The position numbers were made by a program, and so were the translations under genes. Below the pieces are notes generated by a model. That model was not told the DNA's origin. It did no database searches and worked only from the letters and a program-made list of their open reading frames with translations. Positions 1-12,050 of a stretch of DNA of 64,000 nucleotides are shown here, one piece after another. Position 1 is the first letter of the stretch. Each line of letters begins with the position of its first letter. Origin of the DNA: Liolophura sinensis (Eukaryota > Mollusca > Polyplacophora > Chitonida > Chitonidae); contig NC_088302.1 of NCBI RefSeq assembly GCF_032854445.1, positions 55,034,237 to 55,098,236 of the forward strand, written 5' to 3'.

Positions 1-3000
1 CATTACAAAATGACCTTATTGCATCCGTGCTGAATTGATCGAACTGTGTCTTTTGTGAAAAGAAAATTTGTCAACAGCATTAATCGAGAAATGTCTACAG
101 ATTTCAGGCAGACATGCATTGCTAACTGCAATCCTACGAGTGCTCCATTTCAGACATGAAGTAGTGTTCTACACAGGGCTACACGGGAGCTCCTAACCAT
201 CATCAGCGATAACTGCAACGCCATGATCCTTCCGGACAGCCACATGCCTCACACATTGTCTCGGGGGCAAATATCAAATAGATTAGCCCTACCATGCACT
301 TACAGCGGTTGCCGGGCTTTGCTCATCCCCAGTGACCAGCTCTGCTCAATATTGTCATAACATAGACCAATCGATAGCGTAATTTGAAGGTTATTGAATT
401 CCAATATTAAAAGACGCCGAGAGTGAAGCGAAAAGAACGACGTTATCGGCTAAGAAAATAACCATTTCATTTAGCGTTGTTATTTATACCCTACTCACAA
501 AGTGGGCCAAGGCTTTCTGTGCTTGAAAGAGGACGAGCTGAGCTCTTTTCATAGAGCTGTATTACTTCTCCTGGCTTTTTCCTAATAATGTTCTCAGTAA
601 AGTCATGTTTCAAAATGAAGAGGAGGATTTAGTCTTTCTAAAGACTCCTTTATTGTTTGTTCTCGAGGGAAGCCCAGGTCTAGCTTTTAGACCTCTCGGA
701 AAGCCTCCAACCCAACAGCGTCTATTTAGATAAGACATGAACACTAGAAATGGTTCGGCACTCCTCCTCCTAGACTTACCCCCTTTTAATACTTGGGGCA
801 ATAATGCGTGCAAGCGGACTTTAACTTCCGGTTTGTAATGTATTCATGGGACTTTGATTCATAACGGAAAACACCGCTTGGATGAAACACAGCGAGTCTG
901 CGTTAGAGAAGTATTTCTCAGCGACAATTTTTACGAACAATTTGCAATCGGTTTCTTGTCTTCCTTTGTGTTTGCATTATAACCTAAGGGAAATTACATT
1001 CATTGTGTTGCATACAATCCATGCAAGGGGTCCTATTACAGCTTTTCAGTCATAAATCATAGCGATTGTAAGGGTACTTGAGAAGGTCAATGGGGTCTGA
1101 TAAGCCCGCCTTTGTGTGACAAGTTGACAGCATTATTACATTGTGCGGGAACCCTTCACGTCATTTACATCTGCTTTCTAACAGCCTTCACTCACAGCTT
1201 AACCCTTTTACTCTTTCACCAAGAGTAGATCCGTAAAGTTATACATAATATATTTGTCTGCCTCCTTCTGGTCAGTTTTTATGCTCGATCTATTAGCCCT
1301 CGGGAAGCTGGTTCGATCTCACGAACCAACTCTTGGAAGATGGCCATCTAACTCTCCGAAGTAGTCTTTGTACGACTTTATAAAAGGTATGCTTGCTTTT
1401 ACAATCCCTGTGTCTACAGCAGACGCCATGCTGATCAGTAGCCATTATGTGTCACTGGTCTCCTAAACACACCGATTGGCCTTTTACTGGGATAAGGCTC
1501 CAATGGCGGTCTCCGCAGAGCAGGTCCATTTAACAGAAGAAATTCGCGCATGATTTCGACACGCACCAATTTTCCTGCAATCTCTGACGTTGTCTGGGTC
1601 ATCTAGTGTGGGGAGAATTCAGTCAGTCTGAGGAGGAAGTAGGAGAGATTAGCAAGAGGACAACACTCTTCACAAACCTACCTTTTTTCCGCCAGGGGTC
1701 ATGGTGACAACTCTTGGAGCAGTAACCCGAGGATCCGTGGGTGAAGAGTTTATTTATTAAGTTTCCATAACATCGTCTTCAAAGATAACAGCTTCTTTTG
1801 TCAAAATTCCGTTTCTGCAAATATTTAGTCTCCAATTCCCCATGCGCTTTGTATCCGAATACTTGCCCATACACCCCCCCCCCCCTTTATACGGAGGTAA
1901 TTATACACTATATTTTTTGCCTTGTATAGCTTTATATCGACCATTATTATTATCATATATTGTATATTTATATCTATGCACCCGGCGTATTGCCAGGTAC
2001 ATCGAAATTCATCTGCACATGCTAATCTACATATCTGAATCTAGATTAAAGCATCTGAGAGATGAACAAGGCACTATAGTGACTGGTGAAACAATATGTC
2101 CATCTTTGAAATCAGCTTAACACTTATAGCATTAATTTGTTAACTGATGCAAACTGACCAATGGGACAAGTTGCACATCGCAGACACGGTCTCAGAAATC
2201 CGTTCCCTAATTACATCGCCTGTACGGCTATTACAGAGCCAGACATTGGAGAGCATTTCCTATGAGAGTTTACCGATGTCCAGTTACCATTATACAAAGG
2301 TCATTTGTAGGTGTTTGAGTAATGAGCATCTCGTGATCTAGTGACATAAGCAGAATTGTTCAAGGTAACGTCATAAATCCAATCGCTACTTTGTTTTGTC
2401 TTCTTGTTCTTTTCCTTCCATTATCACCATAAGGTTCAAATTATCCTTTCACTTCTTTGTGTCTATGAAGATGATGTGCCAGAATGTCTTTCATAGCTAG
2501 AAATACTGGTTTAGCCCTGTTGTGATTCACATTTCTTTTTTACTGATGTGTTTGATAACCTGATGATTTGACATATGTTTACCTTCCTTGATGTTAAAAA
2601 AGCAATTTAAAGAAGACTACAATAAAAATATGGCTGACATACTTTGCCGGACAGCCAGAGAATCTTAAGTCATGTCCCTCTATGAGAATGGTGCCTTTTA
2701 TACCTTAAGTCTCCGTCAAACGTCATTACCCTACGGCATTTTTTTCCTGTCAGCAGATCTCAACTAACCACTTCGGATTTGGACTGCATCGTAAGCCGTA
2801 TAATCCTCAGAGTATTGATTGTTCATCAGGTTAATAGACAAGCAAGTAACATTAATACCTTCTCTGTTCTAAATAATCCACCCCTGAAGCAGCTGGGATA
2901 TCGTTGACACAGTTTGAACGGCGTGGAAATACCTGCTACAAGAACGACCTTCACAAAAGGCCACAATACGCTAATTCATAGATAATTGTGGAATTAAAAC

Positions 3001-4679
3001 TACATGGTCAGGCACAGTTTTATACTCTCTGGAAGTTAAAGGATCTCAGAGCCGACAATGGCCTTCGGTTAGTTGACCATACAGGATTCAATTATGGCAG
3101 CCAAAATTTATTTGCAGTTATGATTATTGGCATGTTAGCGTAGTGACAGTAAAATCCTTCTGCAACCTAGGCCGTTGATAATCCGATTAGTGGTTGGTCG
3201 TGATGCTCAGCCTTTCAGGGGGGACATTCAGCACTCACGTAGGGGGTTTTAGTGGCTTTACTGGAACTCTAAACTTCCGGCCGCGTGCCCAAAGCAACCA
3301 GAGCCATTTCTGGCCACTTTATTTTCAGACATCACTGGAAGTGAAATTGTCACCCCATTTAGCGCATCGGCGCGTGTGAATTGCGGTGATTGTTCTTCCG
3401 GATAGATACTGTACGCCGTCGGTAAAGAAAGGAAGTAAGAGGTGAAGCAGATTTATTGCTTTCACCCTCCTTTCACACTGCCCGTAGGGTGAGCCATCCT
3501 CCCTGGTCACCGGTCTAGCCCGGGGGTTGCGTGACCTCTTCAGTTAGCTGACTTTCTGTCAGGGATTTGTCACCAGTGTCCGCATAATGGACCGCACTAC
3601 TTCTGCGAATTGGCCACGCCATAAAACTTGACACACTTCTGCATGAAAACTAAAGTGCTTTAGAGAGAATCTTTTCGTTTTTCAGCAGGGAATTCACCTT
3701 TAATCTGCGTCGTATCGTACAGTATAATATAGCTATCATTGCACAACTGTATCCATCAAATATTAGCATCATAATTTAAAAAATATCAAAATTAGTACGA
3801 TTCGAGTTACAAACTTTGTTCCTCTTCCAGTTTTTTAAAAACGAATTAATGAATATAAATTTTAGGAGCTTTTATGCCAATCACTGTGTGACTAAGTTTC
3901 ACGTGTTATTGTGTTATCACTTTCGACGGTGATGAGCAGGTGTGTCCTAATAAACGCTAATCTGGTCTACATATATGTGAAATGCTTCAAGCAGGCGTGG
4001 ACCGTTAAATACGCCGTGTTGGTTAACTTCCAGTCGCAATCATTGTGTTTTCAAGATTTTTCTGTCTCCACTGAACATGAAGTTTATTTGGAATTACATG
4101 CCTTCTACAAGTACGACATACACATAAAGCTTCTAAGGATGAAAAAACAAGTAAAGTTCGATTTTGACACTGAACGCGACAATAAAGTTTGAATTCATGT
4201 AATATCAAATATTCTTGAATACGAGATAAAACACCAAATTCAGTCTTCTGGCTGTCTACTTCAGTTCAGTTTACTAGAACTCTCACTAAGATGACATTCT
4301 TTATGACTGAAGGGTATAACTTTTCTGTTTCCTGACCATCTACTAATGGACTGTAGGCTATATACCCAACAGGTATAAATCCCCATGCCTATATAAGTGC
4401 ATGTGCATGTCTGTGGACATCGAGCTAGCAGTGTGTTTAATATTGTATGCTTTGGACATGTCTTCCATACATCATAGGCCTTGCTAAGTGACTGGAAATG
4501 GGTTTTGCTTTTCTCGACCTTGAGCGTTGTTTTGTTGCCGAGCTGTGTACGGGTGTCAGACTGCGCTTTATGTTCTAACTTGTGGCTTAAATTCCATACC
4601 ATCTTAACTTTTAGCTGTTACCTTTTTATTCAGCATTGGAGTCCACTGAACCTGTCTATCGATTAATACTGAAAACTGC
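1..4679. other. Intergenic, no supported gene
   Basis: I see no convincing exon, RNA gene or mobile element in this stretch. Short open frames such as 3911-4192 (+, 93 codons) and 4261-4602 (-, 113 codons) have no recognisable motif, and frames of this length are expected by chance. A 12-base C run lies at 1874-1885. Small unrecognised exons cannot be excluded. Confidence 0.5.
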
Positions 4680-4829
4680 GAGGCCTGCCAACAACCTGCT
4701 GATAGTCGTGGGTTTCACCTGGCTCTGATCGTTTTCCTCCCACTATAATGCTGGCTGCAGTCGTAAAAGTGAAATATTATTGAGTACGGCGTAAAACTCC
4801 AATCAAATATATAAAAAAATAATAACTGT
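4680..4829 (+). mobile_element. 5'-truncated tRNA-derived SINE (tail family A)
   Basis: The segment contains the 3' two thirds of the SINE that is seen more completely at 58968-59250: the CCTGC-rich body, then CACTATAATGCTGGCTGC, then a GTGAAATATT block and a GAGTACGGCGTAAAAC block, ending in an A/T-rich tail. The tRNA-like head is missing, so this copy is 5' truncated or too decayed to recognise. I associate this tail with mollusc SINEs. No target duplication was established. Confidence 0.75.
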
Positions 4830-6554
4830 GATGTTTATAATGTGCCTTGTGGTTCACACAACCTACCTACACCTACCTCCTTACCTCTGAGCTGTGACTC
4901 ACGTTGTCAAGAAGGTCTCGATACCATTACGTGACCTATCGGATGTAATTCATTTGCTCATATGAATTAATAATATTAACCCAGTGATGTTACGGAAATT
5001 GGAAATTGAATCAGAAATGCAACGTGCCCTATCACACTGGCGCCTTCACTATAGAATTCTTTCACGTAACAATGTTTTTAACAGATTAATGTCGTAGGTT
5101 CAAAAGTGACACATAAAGTACATTTTTTGCATCCTCTTACATCCTCCTTAATTATCCCATTACTGGAATGAAGTTATTACCGTTCAATGATTTATTGTGG
5201 TTTATGCAAATGAAAGTGCAAACTTTTGGAGTGAAATGGTTAAAATGCGACAAGGCCGCCCATGTAGTCCTTAACGGGTTAGATGTGCAATTAGGGTCTA
5301 TCAGTCATACACGATCAGTTCATTGCTTCGTTTTGTAAGATGGAATCTTAACGTTCCGCGGTATTGTGGAAATGACTATGGTTTATTGTACGGCTAATAA
5401 TTATTATTGAGTAATCACCTACCGGTATAACTCATTTTCGTCTCTGGGTCAGTTTTTAACATCACTATTCATTACTGCATTTCTGGGAGAGAATGTTTGA
5501 GGAGATTGTGCCTAACTTGTACCCATGCCTTGTTAGCCTATGACATCCTACTCTCTTGCAGTCTCCGGTCATATAGATACTGACAAAGCTCTGTAGTGAA
5601 TCCACAAGGCGCGGATTCTTTTCAAGAATCAACCGTTGCGAGTTGTTTCTCCTACTTGAACAATGTTTGTATAATCTATTTCTTTTAGAGAGCCGCCTTT
5701 TTTCAACTGTCTGTAAATTCAGTCATATACGCTACCAAAATTGCCTTTAGTCAGTGATACGTAACAACGCATGGATATATCGGAAACCCATATTCTTGCA
5801 AAGAAAACAAAACCAGAAAACTTTTTCTAATTCTTAATGTTAAACTGCATCAGCTCATTTTCGACGCCAAGAACTCATTGCCTCGAGCAACGTCATAATT
5901 ATTTTTTAAAAAGTGGCATGCTGGGGAATGGGCGTTGAGAGTAATTTGTTTAAATTAGCTGCCCTAACATGCGGTTAGAACAAACTCCAAGCAGTAATAC
6001 AGCCTGCACTGCACTCTCAGTGAATAGACTACATTGTTTTTATAAAAAAATTCCTAACCTCCAGCTTTAAGACCACACAGCCGTGAGATCATATATTACA
6101 ACCGATTGCATTAAATTTTCATTTAATATTCATTTATTAAGGTTATATTGTACTAAAACGTGTAAACAATTTCAAATATGGCAGTGTCAGAAACAGGTTT
6201 CCTTGCAGTACTGTGAACTTAAAACATATCAATGTGTAGGGTTTATGTTGTTACGTGTCACTGACCAAAGGCAATTTTTGTAGCGAGTGTGACTGATTTT
6301 ACTATCGATCCTTTTTCTACATCTTGATGATAAATCTTACATTAAAAATCTTATATTAAGCTATTTATCACATGTATTTTCTTGACGATTCTCTGAGTTA
6401 TTTCGTTTTAGTGCTGATGTATATGTAAGGTAATACAATGGTCAGCAACTAAATACATGATCCTGTGACGTTCAAAAAGACCAATCCGTGCCTATGGTTA
6501 CGGCCCTAAGATTTACTACTGGCAGTATTCGACGACCTCTTGTTTTGTCTGATT
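4830..6554. other. Upstream region and probable 5' UTR intron of the GPCR gene
   Basis: No coding frame is recognisable. The last bases before the receptor ATG form a good 3' splice acceptor, with a pyrimidine-rich run ending in GATTCCAG at 6551-6558. Part of this stretch is therefore probably an intron in the 5' UTR. The upstream non-coding exon and promoter could not be located by eye. Confidence 0.4.
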
Positions 6555-6558
6555 CCAG
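6536..6558 (+). promoter_or_regulatory. 3' splice acceptor immediately before GPCR start codon
   Basis: A pyrimidine-rich tract rich in CTCTTG and TTTTGTCTG is followed by ATTCCAG, and the AG is immediately followed by the ATG at 6559. This matches the animal splice-acceptor consensus and implies that the whole coding region lies in one exon with the 5' UTR spliced on. It is an inference from sequence only; no transcript is available here. Confidence 0.6.
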
Positions 6559-7734
6559 ATGACGTTAACGAACAACATGACTAGTTTGGTGACCAACAGC
6601 TCGGAGAACGCTTCAGGCCGGGTCAACATCTTTACTGTCCACACGGAGAATGAGTTTTACAACATCCACGTCCCGTCCAAGGCTCTCGTGGACATGTATG
6701 CAACCCCTCTCATATACCTCGTTGGTTTCCCCGGAAATGTGTTATCCTTTCTCATTTGGGTCAAACGGCGCATGCGCAAGTCTTCCGGATGTTATCTTGC
6801 CGCTTTGGCAATGGCGGACTTGCTATTCCTCAGCTTGCACATCGTCTTCGAGCTAAATAACGTTTGGAATCATCCACTTCTCGATATGCCAGTTGTATGT
6901 GAACTCTTCCCAGTTATATTTCTGGGCAGCCAGTATCTCTCACCTCTGCTCGTGCTAGCGTTTACCGTGGAGCGCTATATATCCATCTGTCATCCATTCC
7001 AAAGGGAGAAACTCTGCACAACTCGGCGGGCTGTCCGAGTTGTTATATCTTTGTATGTGCTAGCGTTTTCACTTTGCGCAATCCAAGGGTATTTCTGGAC
7101 ATATAATTCCGAAACAGATGCTTGTGAGATCCGGGACGAGGTATCGGCCGCCGGCACCAAGTCGCTCTGGTCAATATGGACGTGGATTACAGAAATGCTT
7201 ATCTTTCTCGTAGTGCCTTTAATGGTCCTGATTTTAAATGCTTTTGTCATCAAGGAGGCTCGCCGCCTCTCAAGAGAGGAAGAGGCACGATTACATGGCA
7301 AGCAACGCAAGACTTCGGCCACCACCGTCACCCTCTTGGCAGTTTCATTTTACCTCATCATCACAACACTTCCTGTCACTATCATGTATGCCATTTACTT
7401 TTCCTTCGTGCCAGGCAACACGCTGTTAACGGATCAGGAAATATCACGTGACCCGATTTGGCAGAGTCACCTGACCTACATGTTCATTCGCGCAGTGATT
7501 CAAGAAATTGGCACCACCCATTATGCATGCAATTTTTTCATTTATCTCATAACCGGGAAAATGTTCCGAGAAGAACTTAAAGGTCTGCTGAGTAAGTTAC
7601 TATGCAAACCTTTGGCAGACAAAACTCTACTGGAGTACCGCAGTCTGAACACGTGCGTGGGTCGCAGTGAGAAAGCCGTCCGGGTGACTATTAGGAAAGG
7701 CGGCGCTGAGAAACAAGAACAGGCGCACTTATGA
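6559..7734 (+). CDS. Rhodopsin-class (class A) peptide-type GPCR
   Basis: A 391-residue single-exon seven-helix receptor of the plasma membrane, expected to bind an extracellular (probably neuropeptide) ligand and signal through G proteins. The extracellular N-terminus has N-glycosylation sequons at N6, N13 and N17. TM1 is about residues 45-68 with the GN pair at 59-60. TM2 (77-98) holds the LAMAD motif with D87. TM3 (113-143) starts with C114, which should pair with C189 in loop 2, and ends in ERY (138-140), the DRY equivalent. TM4 is about 156-178, TM5 205-233 and TM6 253-282. TM7 (303-332) has N325-F-F-I-Y329 in place of NPxxY. C349 is a candidate palmitoylation site in the tail. Length is usual for the class. 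The overall pattern resembles invertebrate FMRFamide/TRH/ghrelin-type orphan receptors, but the ligand cannot be assigned. The ATG was chosen because it follows a splice acceptor directly. No frameshift or stop is seen, so it looks functional. Confidence 0.92.
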   Translation: MTLTNNMTSLVTNSSENASGRVNIFTVHTENEFYNIHVPSKALVDMYATPLIYLVGFPGNVLSFLIWVKRRMRKSSGCYLAALAMADLLFLSLHIVFELNNVWNHPLLDMPVVCELFPVIFLGSQYLSPLLVLAFTVERYISICHPFQREKLCTTRRAVRVVISLYVLAFSLCAIQGYFWTYNSETDACEIRDEVSAAGTKSLWSIWTWITEMLIFLVVPLMVLILNAFVIKEARRLSREEEARLHGKQRKTSATTVTLLAVSFYLIITTLPVTIMYAIYFSFVPGNTLLTDQEISRDPIWQSHLTYMFIRAVIQEIGTTHYACNFFIYLITGKMFREELKGLLSKLLCKPLADKTLLEYRSLNTCVGRSEKAVRVTIRKGGAEKQEQAHL

Positions 7735-8516
7735 TCTATACAGTCTGCGTTAGGGAGGGGAAGTGTAGCAGAACTATACACTGCACGGCTGTGAAGATAC
7801 TGTGAACAAGATACGACACACGTACGTCCTATCCAGGGCGTTTCTGGAAATTAGGTCTGAGTGTTAAAGCTACGGATACCATCTAATACCAAGCTATAAC
7901 AATTTTCAAGTTTGTTGCACACAGGAAAGCGTTAGTTTTGCTTCCGTGGGAGATAGCACGAGGACTTTCTACCTGTGGCTGGCAGACGGGAAGGCAAATG
8001 TGGATGAGTGTGAAAAGTGTTTGACAGTATTGCAAAGGTGAAATGGCCATCTTTCATCACCAAGCTATTAGTGCTATAGTGTTAAAAGTGCATGCTGAAT
8101 ATATGTGTACGTCACACCAAAGACCGATCACAAGTAAACGGCCATCACGGAACTAAGGTAGCAAGAAACTGTCTTTTTTCCTGTGCTTTAAACGATATTT
8201 GGAGTAAAATAATGCATTCAACAACAAGAAGCCTGTAGGTATACAGAGCCCAAAACGCCTTGCAGATGTGGTGGTGCATTGGAAAACCTCGATAAGGAGT
8301 GTTTCAAGTTATAAAGATTTGGAGAAGTGCTCTGAAGGATAAAGCTTAATTCAGTTGATACATGATATGCAATCTTCCACAGCAATGGGTACTCTCGTGA
8401 CTCTGTTTTTAGGATGGACAAAGTGGCGGATTAGCAACTTTCGCTAACAGACGAAAATGTCTACAACAAAATCTGCAGATCAATTCTGTGTGGCAAAGTA
8501 ACAACCTTACTTTTGA
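7735..8516. other. Probable GPCR 3' UTR or downstream flank
   Basis: No gene is seen after the receptor stop codon. No clear AATAAA occurs close by; the first good one I noticed is at 9855-9860, about 2.1 kb downstream, so the 3' UTR end is unresolved. Confidence 0.35.
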
Positions 8517-8645
8517 TTTGTGGATCGATGCATTGTACATGTAATGTGCGCCTTAGTTTGTGGATCGATGCATCGTACGTGTAATTTACGCCTCAGTTCG
8601 TGGATAGATGAATTGTACGTATAATTTACGCCTGAGTTTGTGGTA
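8517..8645 (+). repeat. Short tandem array, about 40-bp unit, 3 copies
   Basis: Three adjacent imperfect copies begin with TTTGTGGATCGATGCAT-like sequence and end with GCGCCTTAG- or ACGCCTGAG-like sequence. The period is 40 bp. No coding potential. Confidence 0.85.
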
Positions 8646-11456
8646 TTTTGATATTAACCCGGCTATTTCTGTACGTTACAAGGAACGCTATTATGAAACG
8701 TGAAGTGTAATTACCTTGTAGAGCAAATGTTTTTCTGATTAAGGTAGCGAAAAAGGGCTAACAAGAAAGTGATATTTGATGATATGGGATAGAAAATGAC
8801 GGAATGAACATTTACTGACCTATGCCGATATTTAAGGAACATAAACGAAATTATCGAGTCTTTAGCAACTGAATTGAACGCACTACAATTCTGACGCTTC
8901 AAGGCCGTCATCTTCCTTCGACATTCAAAGTATATTGAATTACTTTAAAACTTCATTTTGGCCAAAAATATTTTGTTAATCCACAGGAAGGAGTCACAGT
9001 CCACTTGGTTCCTGACTACTCTAGGTCTTTTTTTTCTTTGAGACTTTAGGCTAGAGGACGTGTACGAATCCAAGTTCCTGTCCAGCACATATTAACATGC
9101 TCCAGTCGTCTGAGTGCAGATTGTTCTTCCATCAGCCATTCTCATCAGAGAGGCAACTCACTGAAAAACGTCTTGTGTCCCACAGCTGATCATTTTCAAA
9201 CTTGCTTATTATCATCATTCCAGTCCTGGCATTGTAGATTTTTGCAAATACAACCTTCTTGTGCACCATTCGACAACACATTGAAACCGATGTCGTTCAT
9301 GTTTTCTTAGCACGATATCCTTTTCTCTTCCGTGTTAGTCAGTGATTAATAACTTTTGACTTTTCCAAAATTGCTTCACCGTGACTTTTACTCCAGTAAT
9401 TTCCAAATTGTATCGTGTCGTGATTTGACAAAGTTTGTGTTACTGATATATTGCTGGAACTGGTTCGTGACAGATAGATGAGGGCCAGAGGTCAGTTGTT
9501 GTGTGTGAGCCCGGACCCAGACTGACTGGACAATTCCCGCAGGCCTTTATCCTGTGAATGGTGGACTGTCTCACACGTAAGCCACGCCGAGTATCACACT
9601 CAGACGCTCTTACCGCCTCTCTCTAGCCCGAATAACATTTATCATGACAGAATAAGAAAATGAAGCCCAGGACTGCCTGACGTTTTGCAAACCCAAGTCA
9701 TTTTTAAGGACAGCGCTGAAGTGGGTTGTTATAGTTAGGGTTCCGTGAACGTAGACGGATTGTATGAAGCTGTCATCTCAATTAGATTAAATTTTACATT
9801 TGTCCCAGGTGTATACATATATGATGCGCATGTTTCTACAACATCGTTCACTGAAATAAATCTGTACATATCACTCTATTAGCTGATTTACTGACGACGT
9901 GTTCGTGGGACTGGGTCTAAGTGTGCGCTGATTTGGAGAATCGTCCCTCGGGGGCTTTTGTGATGGTCAGGGACAGAGTAAATATGCACGGGAACCTCGG
10001 TCCTTGTGAACCCATCGGCAAGCACCCTCCATCTCGGGGATCATTTCACATAATCCTCGAGATTACTATAGCTTGGCTGGTGGGAATGTCACTGATCACA
10101 CGTCTTTATAATACTAGTATGACGGCTGCGCCGAGATGTGTATATATCATATTTGTCTTTAATGGATAACGGTTAACTGGTAGATTCTCATCACTTCTGG
10201 TTAATTTTGACTAATGCCCGAATATGGATCTAACGACAAACTGGGAAGTATCATCAGTCAGTAAATTCATCCATCATTCAACGTGATAATGCTTATGAGG
10301 GTATACGACAAGTTCTGGTTTGGACATTTAAATCCGCCTGGAACGTCAATCTCTAATTCTAACGCATTACCCTTAAAGCGTGGATGGATTTGCTCATGGT
10401 CATAACTGACTGTAAGGGTTTGCACTGAGTATATATTGGTTTTCTATTAGAATTGACATGGATTCGACCTGTTGACTTCGGGATTTTAAGGTTCACAATT
10501 TGGAATCAGCCAGGAGATCCATCGGTGCAGGTCATTGTCAGTGAACGATTTCGAAAGGCTCACAATCTTTCCGAACGTTAACAATGCAGCAACTAGCATT
10601 AACCTGTGTAACAAGAAGCTTTAAAATCCATGTGATGTTATATAAAGGTTTAACTTGTCACACGCACAGCCTCTGTAACCAAACCCTTCATTAACACAAT
10701 CATGATCTGACAGCAAAATTTATTGTCGACCCATCGTAATTATTCCCATGCATCCGTGACATGGCCTGCCAACAGGACATAAAAGACATTAGAAGTCGGC
10801 GTAACATTATACAGCACAAGAGTCCCGGCAGTCGGGTCGGGGGTGAAGGGGGGAGGAAGTGAAGGGCTTTGGGGGGGGGGGGGGACATTGGTAAGTAGTA
10901 GCAATGTCCTCGTAGCACTCCATTCCTTAAAAAAATTCAATAGAGCCCCGGAAACTCAATTGTTTTTAATTAAAGAACGTTCACCGCTACATAAATGCGC
11001 GCTTTGTAAATTTCCGGCAGCTAGCAAGCTGTAGTGATTTCCCAAAAGCGTTAATCTCATACCATAAATCAAACAAGATTTTTTAAAAAAACACAAAATA
11101 ATTATACTTTTCACTTGAGCCTTCATAAGTCTGAAAAAAAAATTTGCTTGTGAAGATATAAAGGCACAGAGGCACTATTCAAATGTTTTTGTGACGATTG
11201 TAGGTTGAGACGTTTAGGCATCGTATCAGTTAATTGTCAGTTAAGTAAACATTCAGGGTTTACGTTAAAACAAAGAGACTAGATCAGCATCATGTTTCAC
11301 AAGGAGGCATGTAGTATTTTCCGATCGTGCCAAAGGACAAAGCGAATGCTGATGGTGTATAATTCAGTCTCCATTCCTTAATCCCTTTGTCCGCATTGGC
11401 TAGCTCTCGATAAACAAGATTCTCCTATTGTGGTAATGTTTAACATCAGATTCTTG
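8646..11456. other. Intergenic, no supported gene
   Basis: Nothing recognisable is encoded. A 14-base G run lies at 10871-10884, followed by several A runs near 11080. The short frames present (for example 9921-10169) have no recognisable motif. Confidence 0.5.
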
Positions 11457-12050
11457 ATGCTGCATTTCATCGAGATATTCTACTCTGATCAGCACTCCTC
11501 ACTCTTTCCAGTGCTACATTTCATCGAGATATTCTACTCTGATCAGCACTCCTCACTCTCTCCAGTGCTACATTTCATCGAGATATTTTACTCCGATCAG
11601 CACACCTCACCCTTTCCAGTGCTCCATTTCATCGAGATATTCTACTCTGATCAGCACTCCTCACTCTTTCCAGTGCTCCATTTCATCGAGATATTCTACT
11701 GTGATCAGCACACCTCACTCTGTCCAGTGCTACATTTCATCGAGATATTCTACTCTGATCAGCACTCCTCACTCTTTCCAGTGCTACATTTCATCGAGAT
11801 ATTCTACTCTGATCAGCACTCCTCACTCTTTCCAGTGCTACATTTCATCGAGATATTCTACTCTGATCAGCACACCTCACTCTGTCCAGTGCTACATTTC
11901 ATCGAGATATTCTGCTGTGATCAGCACACCTCACTCTTTCCAATGCTGTATTTCATAGAGATATTCTACTGTGATCAGCACACCTCACTCTCTCCAGGGC
12001 TATATTTCATAGAGATATTCTACTGTGATCAGCACACCTCAAACTGTGAT
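11457..12050 (+). repeat. Minisatellite, 54-bp unit, 11 copies
   Basis: Eleven head-to-tail copies of a 54-bp unit containing CATTTCATCGAGATATTCTA, GATCAGCAC and CCTCACTCTTTCCAG. The unit length is a multiple of three and one frame lacks stops, so the array sits in an open frame of 210 codons (11430-12062) with an 18-residue period (core HFIEIFYSDQHSSLFP). The unit changes gradually: the last two copies carry TTTCATAGAG in place of TTTCATCGAG, and several downstream copies share a CTGTGATCAGCACACC variant. No signal peptide, known repeat-domain signature or splice context supports translation. Confidence 0.93.

Noticed and set aside
4261-4602. 113-codon minus-strand frame
   Set aside because: No motif, and the length is expected by chance in this much sequence.
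6990-7331. Minus-strand 113-codon frame
   Set aside because: Shadow of the GPCR coding exon.
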